From positions 6,369,001-6,433,000 of the forward strand of contig NC_134031.1 in assembly GCF_964204645.1 (NCBI RefSeq): 64,000 nt of DNA, written 5' to 3'. Within the stretch, counting starts at the first letter, position 1, and each line of letters opens with the position of its first letter. Made by a program: the position numbers and the translations under genes. This DNA is from Tubulanus polymorphus (lineage: Eukaryota > Nemertea > Palaeonemertea > Tubulaniformes > Tubulanidae). Under the pieces are notes generated by a model. It had not been told where the DNA came from. It worked only from the letters and a program-made list of their open reading frames with translations, and searched no databases. Shown here piece after piece: positions 30,991-43,219 of this stretch.

Positions 30991-31293
30991 AACTACTGAT
31001 ATTTTAATAAAAACATTCGGCTTTGAATTCAATGATATTATATATTTTTCATGGGGCTTAAAATTAAATCAAAATCGGTATAATGAGTTAAGAAATTTGA
31101 TGAACGTACATTTCATTTCATAACATATAATGGATATCTCAAGAAGTGGCATGCAAGTGGTCAATGGATAAACTTAATAGTGGTAATCAATAAATTAACT
31201 CATGAATATTTCAAAATATCAAAATAAGCTATTAGGGCACAGACGGTCAGCAAAGGTAAATAAATGCATAGACATTGTGTGGTGATTTATATA

Positions 31294-32079
31294 AAAACAT
31301 ATCTTCAAACTTTGCTCAATGCAAAAAGTAGTTAACCGTTTCCTTCGTCATATCCTTGGACTCCATAACAGATCACCTATTCTACCTCTCCTTGGAGATC
31401 TTAGCCAATTTCCCATACTCATTGAAATAATTTTATCTTCTGTGAAATATTGGTTAAATTGCATGAAAAATAATCAAAACTCCCTGCTCTATCTTTGTTT
31501 GTTAGATATGCATGAATCCTCGTCCCGAGACTCTCGTTTTAATTTTGTTTCTTGTATAAAAAAAATTCTATTAGACTGTAATCTTAACCATATATGGGAA
31601 AATTTAAGGCACAATCCAAATATAACCAGATCAACTAGAATTGTATGTAAATATATGCAGCAGGGTTTTCTTATTTTTTGGAATTCAGAGATCAATGATC
31701 CAACTCACAGCCGGTATAACTTTTATAGAACTATGAAATCTAAATTTCAGCTAGAACCATATTTATTATTTTTAAAAGACCACTCTCTAAAATCAGCAAT
31801 AGCAAAACTTCGAATGTCATGTCATAACCTTATAATTGAAAAAGGAAGGAGACTCGGCATCGCTCAACCAAATCGTATTTGCCCTCACTGTAACGCTGTC
31901 GGCGATGAATCCCATTTTCTTTTTTATTGTAAACTGCAGGATAATTTAGGAACTAAATATGATATTGTAAATCTAAACCTAGACACTTTTCTTTCGGCCT
32001 TTACTAATCCCAATAAACCAATCTTCTTAAATATTGCGAAATTCATATATCATGGGCTTGTAAATATCACTTAAATAAT

Positions 32080-32110
<31 letters not shown>

Positions 32111-32275
32111 GTTAGACATTGTATTCTCTCTCCTTATATTATTTTTCTGTTAGTGCACATCTTTGTGTCACACATTTTTGTTTTTTGTCTGTTTGTTATT
32201 ATTGTTGTTTTCTTCATTCACAATCTTATACTTTGGATTTATGATGAATAAATTGAAATTGAAATTGAAATTGAA
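31294..32275 (+). mobile_element. 5'-truncated LINE insertion with GAAATT tail
   Basis: A 251-codon open frame (31319-32074) encodes the C-terminal end of a LINE ORF2, including the knuckle CPHCNAVGDESHFLFYC. It is followed by a (TA)n microsatellite (32085-32110) and a tail of ATTGAA repeats (32250-32275). The paralogous segment at 40595-40612 lacks all of this and reads straight through from GATTTATATA to GCAAAC, so the insertion borders are known to within a few bases and share ATATA. Confidence 0.85.
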
Positions 32276-32299
32276 TATATAGCAAACTTGTGCAGTGTC

Positions 32300-32468
32300 T
32301 ATGGTGGCTGATTCGGGCCATACTAAAAAATGTTTCTGTACGGCTGAAGCAACGATAAAAACATTTCTACGTTCTCGCGCGCTAAAAACTGGCCAAAGTG
32401 AAAATTTTGTTATCGTTGCTTTAGCCGTACGGAAAAATTTTTTAGTATGGCCCAATTCAGCCACCATA
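32300..32468. mobile_element. MITE with TATGGTGGCTGA inverted ends and 6-bp target duplication
   Basis: Starts TATGGTGGCTGATTCGGGCC and ends in its inverse, with longer inner inverted arms around CATACTAAAAAAT and GTACGGCTGAAGCAACGATA. The duplication is AGTGTC (32294-32299, 32469-32474). The paralogous site at 40616-40621 has a single AGTGTC and no element. Partial relatives (TAGTATGGCCCGAATC) lie inside the repeats at 35412-35623 and 43401-43619. Confidence 0.88.
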
Positions 32469-32474
32469 AGTGTC

Positions 32475-33262
32475 TGATAACATCAAGGTGAGACAATCAT
32501 CGTAGACTTACCTAAACTATTTCATGAATTGGTCTAATAATCCCAACAAGCAAACCAATCATCCTTGGCCTTTGATAGTCTCCCTCGATATACCATGGAA
32601 ATGGTTGGGGAGTTAATAAAATCCTGAATACTAAAACATACCTTAGTAAATGTATTTGGAAGTGTTAGCATTCTGCTACGAACATTCTACATAGTTTACT
32701 CCTGCTCGGTATTGCAGTCCTAAGTTCCAATCGAATCAAGTAATCATACTTTATAAGATGATAACTAAAGGAAAAAACAACATTCTATTTTCAAGGATAA
32801 TATGTGATTAAGACTCTTAGTTGTGACCCCCCTAAAAATGACCGCACTCTTTATTGAAAATAAGAATATATAATGAGCTTGCCCAATGTTCGATTGTATC
32901 AGTACAATTTAGTTGGTTTGAAAGGATGAAGAGTTTAAAGTTCACTCATTACAAAAACTCAAAGTTTCAGATTAATTACCATATCATCGATGCTATTATT
33001 ACAGTTTTCCATCTTTACTTAGGCCTATCATCATAAAGTACATCCAGATAGATATGTTCAATTTTGTGGAAAGTTGGGACAAATTATGTTTTATCATAAT
33101 AACCACCAAAATACCTCATTCTTAGTTTGTTCCTAAAAGAGGCGTCACAATCGAAAGATGGCGTTACCACTTTTTGAATGCTTGCCAAGGGCCTGTTTTC
33201 TGTGAAACAGCAGAAACCCCTAATACTGATTCGAAAAAAATTGTATGAAGTGAATCAAACTG
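32475..33262. other. 3' flank of receptor C2, duplicated
   Basis: Noncoding; matches 40622-41420 nearly throughout, as part of the large tandem duplication. No gene seen. Confidence 0.6.
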
Positions 33263-34222
33263 TTATTTGACTGAATTTCTGCACTGGATTTTCATACAGA
33301 AATATTCACGAATCTCTCGTCCGAGTAAAAGATATATATAAAAATTTACAACATAGTTACACGATAAAAACTGATTAAAAATGTCATATAGAAATTCGCT
33401 TCGTTCCTGTGAGATTGGTAAAAATGTAATGGCAGTGTTTGGAAGTGTAAACAGTGCAAATGCGAGTGAAACTGTTACAAGCATAATTGTTGTACGTTTT
33501 GATTTTGTAGTTTTCTGACCAGACGAAACCATTTTTGAACCTCTGAATAACTGAATTATTATAACACAATTTAATGTAATGATCAAAGTTAAAGGTAGGA
33601 GATAGACGTGGACAACAATGATGGTGAAATATGTTATTTGGTCAGATAATTCATAATAACATCCGAAAAATCTGTCGGTTAAATATAGCGACAAAGTTGG
33701 TAGAAGAATGAGAACCAGTACATTCACTGCAGTAATTATCAATATAGCAAATCTAGCGAATCTCGGCGCACATATCAAACGAGATGTGAACGGGAAGAGC
33801 ACAACTGCCGCACGTTCTAGAGATATTGCTACTATTAACCACGAGCTATTGATGGCTGCAAGGTTCATTAGAAATTCATAGATTTGACAACTGATCAGTG
33901 AATTCATCATAAATATTGGACCTGTTTTGAAATGCATGAAAACAAACTGTAAAACGGGCATCAGTGTATAGGCCTTATTGATACAGAACGTGGTATCACT
34001 AAGAGACAAAATGATAAGATAGTTAGCGTAAGATAAACTGCGGAGTCTGCAACTTATCATTATCAGGAAAGTAGCTGAATTTCCAAACGCTCCAAACAGG
34101 AACAAGATAGGCAGCATGACCAGTGACGCAGTACGGTAGACTCCAGATCTATTATTCACAACAGACATGAGAACGATGTAGCTGTTATTAGTTCTACCGA
34201 TCAACATCTGAGTAGAATTCAT
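33263..34222 (-). CDS. Orphan class A GPCR, family C, copy 2 (intact)
   Basis: 319 residues. Same plan as 28688-29635: N-terminal NST site, FLFGAFGNSATFLIM in TM1, LSLSDTTF in TM2, SWLIVAISLERAAVVLFPF in TM3, an SKMVSSGQKTTKSKRTT loop and NYVVNFYIYLLLGREIREYF in TM7. The corresponding gene in the second duplication unit (41420-42171) is broken, so this is the functional copy of its pair. It faces the A receptor at 36056 head to head. Confidence 0.86.
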   Translation of the reverse strand: MNSTQMLIGRTNNSYIVLMSVVNNRSGVYRTASLVMLPILFLFGAFGNSATFLIMISCRLRSLSYANYLIILSLSDTTFCINKAYTLMPVLQFVFMHFKTGPIFMMNSLISCQIYEFLMNLAAINSSWLIVAISLERAAVVLFPFTSRLICAPRFARFAILIITAVNVLVLILLPTLSLYLTDRFFGCYYELSDQITYFTIIVVHVYLLPLTLIITLNCVIIIQLFRGSKMVSSGQKTTKSKRTTIMLVTVSLAFALFTLPNTAITFLPISQERSEFLYDIFNQFLSCNYVVNFYIYLLLGREIREYFCMKIQCRNSVK

Positions 34223-34664
34223 GATTCAGGAGGATGAAATGTCTGAGTGGGTACTGACTGACTGATAGTCTATTGACTCTTTGAGAATGTTCTGGAACTG
34301 ACCGTGTCTTCTCGCGTATTGGAAAATTAATTTAACTTTAATGTAAAGATATCAAAGTCTTTATTGCTGCTACTAAAATTCATTTGTAAGATGTATTGTT
34401 AACAGCGAATATCAAATCTCACAAATCTAACATAATTTACTCAGATTTGTGAATTTTTTTTTCATTGTGTGAAATATAAACGTTTCTGAATTAAGTACGA
34501 ATATTTACCGTACAAGAATTAATCGGAAATGGTAAAATAGCTTATAGTAAAACATATGAACAGGTCGGAAAATGTCTATCAGTTCTATACAAGGAAAACA
34601 CAGGTCAAAATAGCAACAGTTCATTATTCAATCACATTAATATATAGGACAGTAAGACAGTAGC

Positions 34665-34830
34665 GGATACATGAACAATTTTTCGGTGAATTAAAAGCAT
34701 CTATAAACTGTGTAATTTTGGGGGTATTGAGAAGAAGCCCAGATAAATGTTAGTGGTGGTATGAATATCGTATGATGTCTTATCTTCTATTCACGATCGG
34801 ATACACGTATTCCAAGATTTTCACTTTATC
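34665..34830 (-). pseudogene. Fragment of a family B receptor (N-terminal part)
   Basis: On the minus strand it resembles the first approximately 150 bases of the B gene at 25289-26482 (N-terminus through start of TM1, including the ATGAACAATTYTTCGGTGAA block). No further part of the gene follows. The sequence just right of it (about 35020-35165) resembles the 5' flank of the B copies. Confidence 0.55.
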
Positions 34831-35411
34831 TGATTCAGCAAGTATTGCTATAAAATATTGGCAGATCCAAGTTCAAAATTGTAGCAAATCTAGCTACTAT
34901 TTTAGCATCTACGGCGATTTACTGTGAAGTGCTGCGTGTGTATTAAAGGAAAACGAACGTCGTAACGTATTTGGATAACTTACCATTTAATCACGCGATT
35001 TAAGAAGTGCTTATACGAATTTTAACGTATAGTCCGCAGATTTCAACTAGCGATTTTTATCATAGAATGATCAATACGATATCGATGCAACCTTTAGTTA
35101 CAAAGCCATCCCAATTTTATACATTCCTCTGTCCGGTTTTGTAGATTCATAATCAGAGTGCAAAAACTAGGAAAAAGGGGATCGATTAAAAATCAAGTAA
35201 ACGCTCTCAGTAAGGTGGTGACTGCACAGGAAGGTGACAGGTAGATACCCTACACACCAGTAAGGTGATAACTGTAGGCCCGTTACGTCAGTAAGATTCC
35301 GTGGACGCGTATAACAATCATCTTTTCTTCTGTTTCGAGGACCTCGTTTACCTAATCAATTATTCCCAAAAATCGATTAATATTATATTCTATTTATTAT
35401 ACTATCATGCA

Positions 35412-35623
35412 GTCTATCTATTTGTCTGACATCGATCTTTTGAATTCTCGCGTGAGAAAACCAAACTTTTTGAATTGTCGTGTGAGAAAACCAAAATGTT
35501 TGTTTTCTCGCGTGAGAAAACCAAAAGTTTGGAATTCTCCACGAGAAAACAAAAAAAGACGGTCAATGCATACAGATAAATTTAGTATGGCCCGAATCCA
35601 GCCATCACAGATTTTAGATAGAC
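35412..35623. repeat. GTCTATCTA element with four 29-bp internal repeats, copy 1
   Basis: Inverted ends GTCTATCTA and TAGATAGAC enclose four tandem units of AATTCTCGCGTGAGAAAACC type, then a TAGTATGGCCCGAATC piece shared with the MITE at 32300. A sister copy is at 43401-43619. Both lie about 0.4 kb upstream of an A receptor. Confidence 0.75.
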
Positions 35624-36055
35624 AAAGACGGTAAAAAGCAACCAAAAGAATAGAATCTCAGCTAAGCTATAACTTCACGCTTGAATCAACAATCGTTCAT
35701 TAATAAGAGTACTCGATTTTTGACTGCTGTATAACTTAGCGAATACTACTCGACCAGCATAACTGATTTCTGTGGACAATCATAGAAGATGCAGCTTCGA
35801 AGATAAAATCAACAGACATCAAAACTGTTTGAATTCATGCCGGCGCACGGAGACCGATTTTAATTTGTCGAAGTAATCGGTATTCGTTTAACGGGATTTA
35901 AAACGCCTAATTAGCCGTTAGATTTATCGAGGACGTCACTCGGCCGTCATCACCATCGCGTTTCACGCACACATCGAATTTAATTGGTTGTTACGGTTTT
36001 TGAAAGGTGTCGTGAATATTACGGTTCGACTGGAACTTGATCGCGCTATCGTGGG

Positions 36056-37174
36056 ATGTTCGATGAAAACATTACTCGCGCGAATACTGCCTCGTTGAGC
36101 GATCAACTCAGCTATTGCCAGAGCGTTCAAACTCGCCCTTTCGTATGGTACAACAAACTCAGGGTTTTAACGTATTTAACCTGGTATCTATCGGCGTCAG
36201 TGCTGGGTATAATGTTCAACGCATTCACGTTGTTAGTTCTAAAACAGTTCAGATCTGACATTTATTTTCTCATCAAAACACTCGCTGTAAATGATCTCTT
36301 GTTTATGATCGCTGCATTCATTCTTTATCCTCTGAGAACTGCGTACCTCTACGCGGTTTTGGGGAATCTTCTATTTTACACACATGACTGGAATTTAGGT
36401 TGGATTTTTATCTCAGCCGCTGTGCCGTTTTTCTACATATTTCAGATGACACGTAACTGGTGCACTGTACTGCTCAGTCTAGAGCGGTTAATCGTCATAT
36501 TTTTTCCGATAAAATCTCGTAGATTCCCTAAAAAGTTGGTATCAAAATGTGCAATGGCATTTACTTTGCTGCTAAGTTTTTGTGGTCATTTTATTCAATT
36601 TTTACCAGAAACTCGGCTTGAATTTATCAACTGCCCTGTCGATTGGCCGTATATTACGATACGTTCTAGGAGATACTATCGCTATCCCACGTGGTTTAGA
36701 CATGGCAAGTGGCTTTATAACATTTCCAGCCTAATTATCTTCATGTATTTAACCGTTATAATCCCAATTTGCCTTCTTATCTCCATCAACGTTATACTTA
36801 TATCGGTGATATTTGTGCGTCGGGTTACTCGACGTTCACAGCTCGGTATTACTGATGAATCGTCTAGAAGGGAAATGAGGGTTTTAAGGATGGTTTTATC
36901 GGTAGTTTCGTTGTTCATTATTTGCGAAGGTTTTGGTTTTATTGACCGCATTGGTCACATGGGGTATGTGCCTAGGATTCCGCATATAAGAACAATAGCG
37001 TTGGGATTTTCAATTACAGATTCGACAGTAAACTTTATCGTCTATTGCGCGACAAATGAACAATTCAGAAAGGTAGCCATTGCTATTCTAAGCGACTGGG
37101 CCGTTTCTATCACAAACATATCTCACTACAAACAACGTACTTCGATAAACTTGGCAAAAAATAAAACACCATAA
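36056..37174 (+). CDS. Orphan class A GPCR, family A, copy 1 (intact)
   Basis: 372 residues. N-terminal NIT site. TM1 contains SVLGIMFNAFTLLVL (FN for GN), TM2 LAVNDLLFMIAAF, TM3 ends LLSLERLIVIFFP (ERL for DRY), ICL3 is RRVTRRSQLGITDESSRREM. TM7 is FSITDSTVNFIVYCATNEQF, with DSTVNFIVY in the NPxxY position. Very similar to 43997-45100 over the whole length and in both flanks. Ligand unknown. Confidence 0.87.
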   Translation: MFDENITRANTASLSDQLSYCQSVQTRPFVWYNKLRVLTYLTWYLSASVLGIMFNAFTLLVLKQFRSDIYFLIKTLAVNDLLFMIAAFILYPLRTAYLYAVLGNLLFYTHDWNLGWIFISAAVPFFYIFQMTRNWCTVLLSLERLIVIFFPIKSRRFPKKLVSKCAMAFTLLLSFCGHFIQFLPETRLEFINCPVDWPYITIRSRRYYRYPTWFRHGKWLYNISSLIIFMYLTVIIPICLLISINVILISVIFVRRVTRRSQLGITDESSRREMRVLRMVLSVVSLFIICEGFGFIDRIGHMGYVPRIPHIRTIALGFSITDSTVNFIVYCATNEQFRKVAIAILSDWAVSITNISHYKQRTSINLAKNKTP

Positions 37175-38240
37175 ACGTGACTATGCGCTGATTTGCATAA
37201 TGCAAATATTTTTATCGTATCATCTGGTTTTACATAATATGGGAGATAATTCGGAGACCTCTGAACCATTTTACTCATTGTCTTGGATAAGATTGACATG
37301 ACGGGTAAAATATTTAAGAGAACATCGAGAAAATGTAAAACATATCTATAATTAGTAAACGTCGTACACGAGATACTCGTATTGTGAATTTCAATGTGGA
37401 AAAAATATTCCAACGAAAGTGGTAAAATCATGCTTACTAAATACGAATTGAAGAAATTGCAGTCGCAATTAAATCAATATATAATATAATGATTATTTCG
37501 CCATGTATATATGCAGCATCAATGATATACAAATGATAAAAAGTTACATTCATGCGCGGCTGGATGCTTGGAAAGTCGCGTATGGACGTAACTTGTTATC
37601 ATTTGCAATAATACACGATCAAAGCATTTTTCAACATGATAAGAAACAGCAAGAAAACGACAGGAAACGATAGCCAAGAAATTAAATCGTGTCTATTTCG
37701 GCCGAATCCTCGCTTCCCTTGGTAGACTTGCCATTTTACAATTGAAATCTTTTTCTGGTTATGTATCCTTTTTCAGGAATCAGATTTTTGAGTTTACCGT
37801 GTTACATATGATGTGGATTTTAATTACGAAATGTTTCCTTTGCTTTTGTTTACTTCCCACAAAATAATTGCAGCAAAATTCCACATTGAAATCACCCCTT
37901 CAGTTACGTATCCTCACCTATATTGCACGGTGGCCAAAATCAACAGAGCTCAGAAACTGTTTCGATTCGTTCTGGAGATTGATCTTCGTTTTCCGAAGAT
38001 ATCACCGTCATTCTAAAATTGTTGCTCATTTAATTTCTAAGCAACGCAGCGAAATCTCGCAGAAATCTTCGCTCGAATTTCCAGTAACGTAAATGTAAGA
38101 ATCAATCAATTGCTATGCGCGTGTGCAATCTAAAATCTTTGCAATTCAGTTAAATTGTTTTGTTTTTTGTTCAGGTAACGAATGAAACTTAAGCCACCAC
38201 CAGAGCAGTCACGTCTCTCCATCGTAGTCGGCCAGGGGGT
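37175..38240. other. 3' flank of receptor A1, conserved in the duplicate
   Basis: Noncoding, near-identical to 45101-46170 (small indels). A 74-codon frame at 37868-38092 is identical in translation in both copies, but it begins at TTG, not ATG, and has no motif. The conservation reflects the recent duplication. Confidence 0.6.
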
Positions 38241-39538
38241 GGATTTCACCATCTATGTCAGCTGATGTGACACCTCTTAGCAACAACCCCGTTGAATCTC
38301 GTTCGTTGTCTGCTTCATTTTAGAGGACCGCCTAATACCTCTAGATTCCCGTCGAGGAGTGTTAAGATACTTAAAAAAACAGTCTCGTTGGATCCATACG
38401 GCACACATGTCTACACCATCGCAGCCGTCTTTTTCCGCAACAGGAGAGATTCATTTCGATGAACAGCACTAATTTTGATGTTATAATCTTTTTTTCGAGT
38501 AAATTCTGATATTCAAATTTTGGTTTCATTAATCTCGGCCTCTGTAAGTGCTCAAATTTGTTAGTGACTGCGCGCAAATAATACTGATTGATCCCAATTT
38601 TTCTTTTTAATCGAATATTCAGTTTTGCCAGGCTGCAGCAGGAGCAGCGAAAAATAACGGTATTCCGAGTAGAGATGGCTGATTTTGTGTTCAAGCTCAA
38701 ACTCATTCGTAAATCAAAGCTTCTAATTAAACTCGTTTAAATAATTTTCTCGGTTCTCTTGTTCATACGTTGTCTGAATGAGAATATTTCGTACTTATTC
38801 CATTTAACCACGGAAATTCCAGATAAAAATGATTCTCAATTATTTCAACATATTTCAACTATAGCGATTATTATCGTAGAATAATTTCTCGGTATCGATG
38901 CAGCGTTTAGTTCCAAACCCATCCCAATTTGATACGAACGGTTCCGTCAAGTATTGTTGAACCACATGTAGAGAGCGCATAAACTGGGGGTCGATTAGAA
39001 AATAATCAAACTTTTTCTCAAAAACAGCATATCAATTCAATGTCATTGTTGTTTTACTCATTCATGTGGTTATGACGAGCTTTGAAGACACGAAACAATA
39101 AATTATTGAATATTATGCTATATAATCTCTTTTGAATTGTCGAGTTCTTAAGGCTCTAGCATTAGAACTGATAAATGTGAAATATGTTAAATGTTAGATT
39201 CTGAGTAAGACTAAGTTTAAGCAGCTTTCATTAACCATTTCAGTAGTGGTTGAATGTGCAAGATAGTTTTATGTTTCATTTCAATCTCTTTTATATTGCC
39301 GCGAGTGAATTGAAGAATATATGTCATGTAGAAAAATCGATTTCACGAAGATCAATATGACTTTTCTTGCAGATGGCAAGTATGAATACATTCATATCTG
39401 TCGCAGTTGATCTATCGATTTGAAGCTTATTCCCTAACCATGTGTGGAAAAGAAAAATATGGGTTGTAAATCGAAAGAGCATACCTGTAGTCGACGTAAA
39501 GAACTCGGCGTAATTACCCGACGATTTCCCAAACACTC
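38241..39538. other. Spacer and 5' flank of the broken B copy
   Basis: 38241-38700 holds unrecognised sequence. From about 38690 to 39538 it matches 46670-47553, the 5' flank of the intact B gene. No gene seen. Confidence 0.5.
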
Positions 39539-40026
39539 TTGAGATTCACGATGCAAAATTTTACTTCTAGCCCACCGAGGATATACATAATACCACGGTC
39601 AAAACCGCCGTTTATTCGGGCTCTCTTTCTATTTCTCCGCAATTATGACGTCTACGAACAAGTAAGATTTGCTAAGGAACTGTACATATATCCACTGGGA
39701 AGCGTGTTCAACTTTCTGACAATCATCTTACTGGTAAAGTGTCGAAAATATCAGTAGGTTCGTTACACGTTTCCGTATCTCATAACTCCAGCGTTTTTGG
39801 ATCAACTTGTCGTGCTGTGTTTGGTTTAAGAAAATTTGCCATGATGACGTACATTATGTTCAAATTTGGATATTATCCGAAAGTTGAAGTTGGACCGCGA
39901 TTGAAGGTAAAAAGGGGCATTGCATTATGTTCATCGATTTACTATTATTGGTATTATTTCTATAGTTTGAATGATGTCCCTGAATTATCCGCCGATACAG
40001 TAATACGTACTTGTGTTGTAAAATAA
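39539..40026 (+). pseudogene. Family B receptor pseudogene, truncated
   Basis: Matches the start of the intact B gene at 47554: N-terminus and TM1 in one frame (to KCRKYQ, then TAG at 39755-39757), the TM2 region in another, and the Tyr-rich loop SIYYYWYYFYSLN near 39935-39970. Small indels break TM2, and the gene stops before TM3, where the copy ends. Everything from TM3 on is absent. Confidence 0.85.
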
Positions 40027-41419
40027 TTAAAACTATTTGATATAATCGACTAATGATAATGATTTAAAGCAGTCACTCTTTAAAAGTACTCCAAACGACC
40101 TTTATATATACTGTATTCTCACCTCTATAAGATCATTTCATTTAATCTCACTACACGCCCGTACGGTCCTACCATTCCCTCTTAGATGCTTACTCGCTAA
40201 CAAATTTGGATTGTAGGAAAAATGGCCTAGGAAGAAATGGAAAAAAACGGAGAGAAATTGCCAAGGAAAAAAAATCATGTGAATTTGAGATGAAACTAAC
40301 TACTGACTATGTTAATAAAACATTAGGCTTTCAATTTAATGACATCATATATTTTTCATGGGGCTTAAAATTGAATCAAAATCGGTATAATTAGTTCAGA
40401 AATTTGATGAACTTACATTTCATTTCATTACATATAATGGATATCTCAAGAAGTGGCATGCAAGTGATCAATGGATAAACTTAATAGTGGTAATCAATAA
40501 ATTAACTAATAAGTATTTCAAAACATCAAAATAAGCTATTAGGGCACAGACTGTCTTAAATCGGCAAAGGTAAATGCATAGAAATTGTGTGGTGATTTAT
40601 ATAGCAAACTGGTGCAGTGTCTGATGACAACAAGGTGAGATAATCATCGTAGATTTACCTAAACTATTTCATGAATTGGACTAATAATCCCAAAAAGCAA
40701 ACCAATCTTCCCTGGCCTTTGATAGTCTCGCTCGATATACCATGGAAATGGTTGAAGTGTAAATAAAATCCTGAATCCTAAAACATACCTTAGTAAATGT
40801 ATTTGGAAATGATAGCATTCTGCTACGAACGTTCTACAGTTTACGCCTGCTCGTCATTGCAGTCCGAAGTTCCAATCGAATCAAATAATCATACTTAAAA
40901 AGATGATAACTAAAGGAAAAAACAACATTATATTTTCAAGGATAAAACGTTATTAAGACTCTTAGTTGTGACCCCCTTAAAATGACCGCACTCTTTATTG
41001 AAAATAAGAATATACAATGAGCTTGTCCAATGTTCGATTGAATCAGTATAATTTAGTTGGTTTGAAAGGATGGAGAGTTTAAAGTTCGCTCGTAAAAAAA
41101 CTTTCAGAAAAGTTCAAAAAAGTTTCAGATTAATTAACATATCATCGATGCTATTATTACAGTTTTCTATCTTAGGCCTACTATCATAAAGTACATCCAG
41201 ATAGATATGTTCAATTGTGTGGAAAGTTGGGACGAATTATGTTTTATCATAATAACTATCAAAAAACCTCATTCTTAGTATGTTCCTAAAAGGCGTCACA
41301 ATCGAAAGATGGCGTTACCACTTTTTCAATGCTTGCCAAGGGCCTGTTTTCTGTGAAACAGCAGAAAACCCAAATATTGAGTCGAAAAAAAGTTGTATGA
41401 GGTGAATCAACTGTTATTT

Positions 41420-42171
41420 GACTGAATTTCTGCAGCGGATTTTCATACAGAAATATTCACGAATCTCTCGTCCCAGTAAAAGATATATGTGAAAATTGAC
41501 CACTTAGTTACACAATAAGAACTGATTGAAAATGTCATATAGAAATTCGCTTCGTTCCGGTGAGATTGGTAAAAATGTAATGGTGGTGTTTGGAAGTGTA
41601 CATATTGCAAATGCGAGTGAAACTGTTACAAGCATTAATTGTAGTACGTATTGATTTTATAGTTTTCTGACCAGAAGAAACCATTTTTGAACCTCTGAAT
41701 AACTGAGTTATCATAACAGAATTCAATGTAATGATCAAAGTGGACTACAAAATTGTGTTATTTGATCAAATAATTCATAATAACATCCGAAAAACTGGTT
41801 GGAAAAATGTAGCGATAAAGTTGGTAGAAGAATGAAAACCAGTACATTCACTGCAATAATTATCAATATAGCAAGTCTTGCGATATGTTCACATCAAACG
41901 AGATGTGAACGGGAAGAGCACAACTGCCGCACGTTCTAGAGATATTGCTACTATTAACCACGAGCTATTGACGGCTGCAAGGTTCATTAGAAATTCAAAG
42001 ATTTGAAAACTGATCAGTAAATTCATCATAAATATTGGACCTGTTTTGAAATGCACGAAAACAAACTGTAAAACGGTCATCAGTGTATAGGCCTTATTGA
42101 TACAGAACGTGGTATCACTAAGAGACAAAACGATAAGATAGTTAGCGTAAGATTAACTGCGGAGTCTGCAA
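41420..42171 (-). pseudogene. Family C receptor pseudogene
   Basis: Paralogue of 33263-34222. TM2-TM3 survive (41889-42128, with SWLIVAISLERAAVVLFPF), but the frame then breaks, a piece around TM4-TM5 is missing, and the TM7 end is frameshifted. TM1 and the start codon are cut off at 42171, where an unrelated AT-rich insert begins. Confidence 0.88.
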
Positions 42172-42232
42172 CTGGTTTATCTTCAGATCTTATAAATTCA
42201 ACTTTAGCAGATATACTTATTTTTCGGGTATT

Positions 42233-42781
42233 CTACGTCTCTGTAATTATTTTTATGATATTTTTCATATTTTCTATATGTTTTTTATTTTCTTCTAATG
42301 TTCCACCTTTGTAAAATTTAAACTCGATAGCAGATGGTCCAATATCACTTTCAAATGTTTCGGTTATTTCAATATCTTTTTTGTCATCTAATGAATTAGT
42401 ATAACTTCTAACATTTTCCATATATGGTCTTTTATTGTTTAATTTATTTCTTATTCTTTTAATCATGTTTTGTTTCTTATCATTATCTTTATCAAAATAA
42501 TCTTCACCTAGTATATCATCATTAATTTTTCTAATATGACTTTTAGATTTTAAATGTTGTTCATAATATCTTTTGTTACTGAATGATTGATTACATGTAT
42601 CACATTTATATAGTTCTTTTTCATTCTTCAATTCTTCTAATTTAGTTTCTAATATATCATCTTTATAATCTAATTTCAATTTATTTTCTAAGTGTTTTTA
42701 AGTTTTATTATGTCTTGCTTTTTGAGATTTATCTATATTAATTTTACATGTTGGACAGTAGTACTTCTTATTTGGTTCCAT
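42233..42781 (-). pseudogene. AT-rich, Lys/Asn-rich two-zinc-finger gene with one in-frame stop
   Basis: An ATG at 42781 opens a C2H2-type finger (YYCPTCKINI...KARHNKT, then KH). A TAA at 42698-42700 (codon 28) interrupts it, and the same frame then runs open to 42233. The second part has a clear finger CDTCNQSFSNKRYYEQHLKSKSH split here as CDTC...H..H, followed by Lys/Asp-rich sequence. Composition is far more AT-rich than neighbouring genes. It resembles zinc-finger proteins of large DNA viruses or virus-like elements in style, but the family is not recognised. Confidence 0.55.
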
Positions 42782-43219
42782 TTATTGTATACATTTTTTT
42801 ATAAAAATTGATTTCATACTATTCGAAATCTATATCATGGTGCCCTTTTTCATTCTAACCTTTATATATAAAATAGAAATCACCGGAACATAATTCTTCT
42901 AGATCGTGACTCGATGATCTATGAAATCTATCTGGTTAATATTTTCCGGATTTATATTTATTACCTTTTAATCCTTCATATTCTGGATGAATATTAATTT
43001 ATTACCATATTTATTAGTAGTTGTTTCAATATTTATAATTAAATATTTCTTATAAATTGTTAATTCTGTTAACTGATTTAGCATTTGTAGTAACTTTAAT
43101 TCTATCTAAGAATGATTTGTTGTTCTCACTGTGTACTTGTTTACTCTCTATTTTAATAACAAATTGTTTATTAAAATTGATTTCATTAATATAATATTCA
43201 TTTATATGTTATTTATATA
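42782..43219. other. Very AT-rich insert flank
   Basis: Continues the foreign-looking composition upstream of the zinc-finger frame. No ORF of note; presumably its promoter side. Its boundaries are 42171 (cut in the C receptor) and about 43400. Confidence 0.4.

Noticed and set aside
31319-32074. Possible host gene of 251 codons
   Set aside because: The CPHCN...H...C knuckle, the terminal ATTGAA repeats and the empty site at 40.6 kb show it is a truncated LINE.
32168-32477. Paired ORFs on both strands at 32.2-32.5 kb
   Set aside because: Produced by the palindromic MITE, whose two arms encode mirror peptides.
37868-38092. 74-codon ORF identical in both duplication units (also 45774-45998)
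   Set aside because: Starts at TTG, has no motif, and its identity is explained by the recent duplication, in which noncoding sequence is equally conserved.
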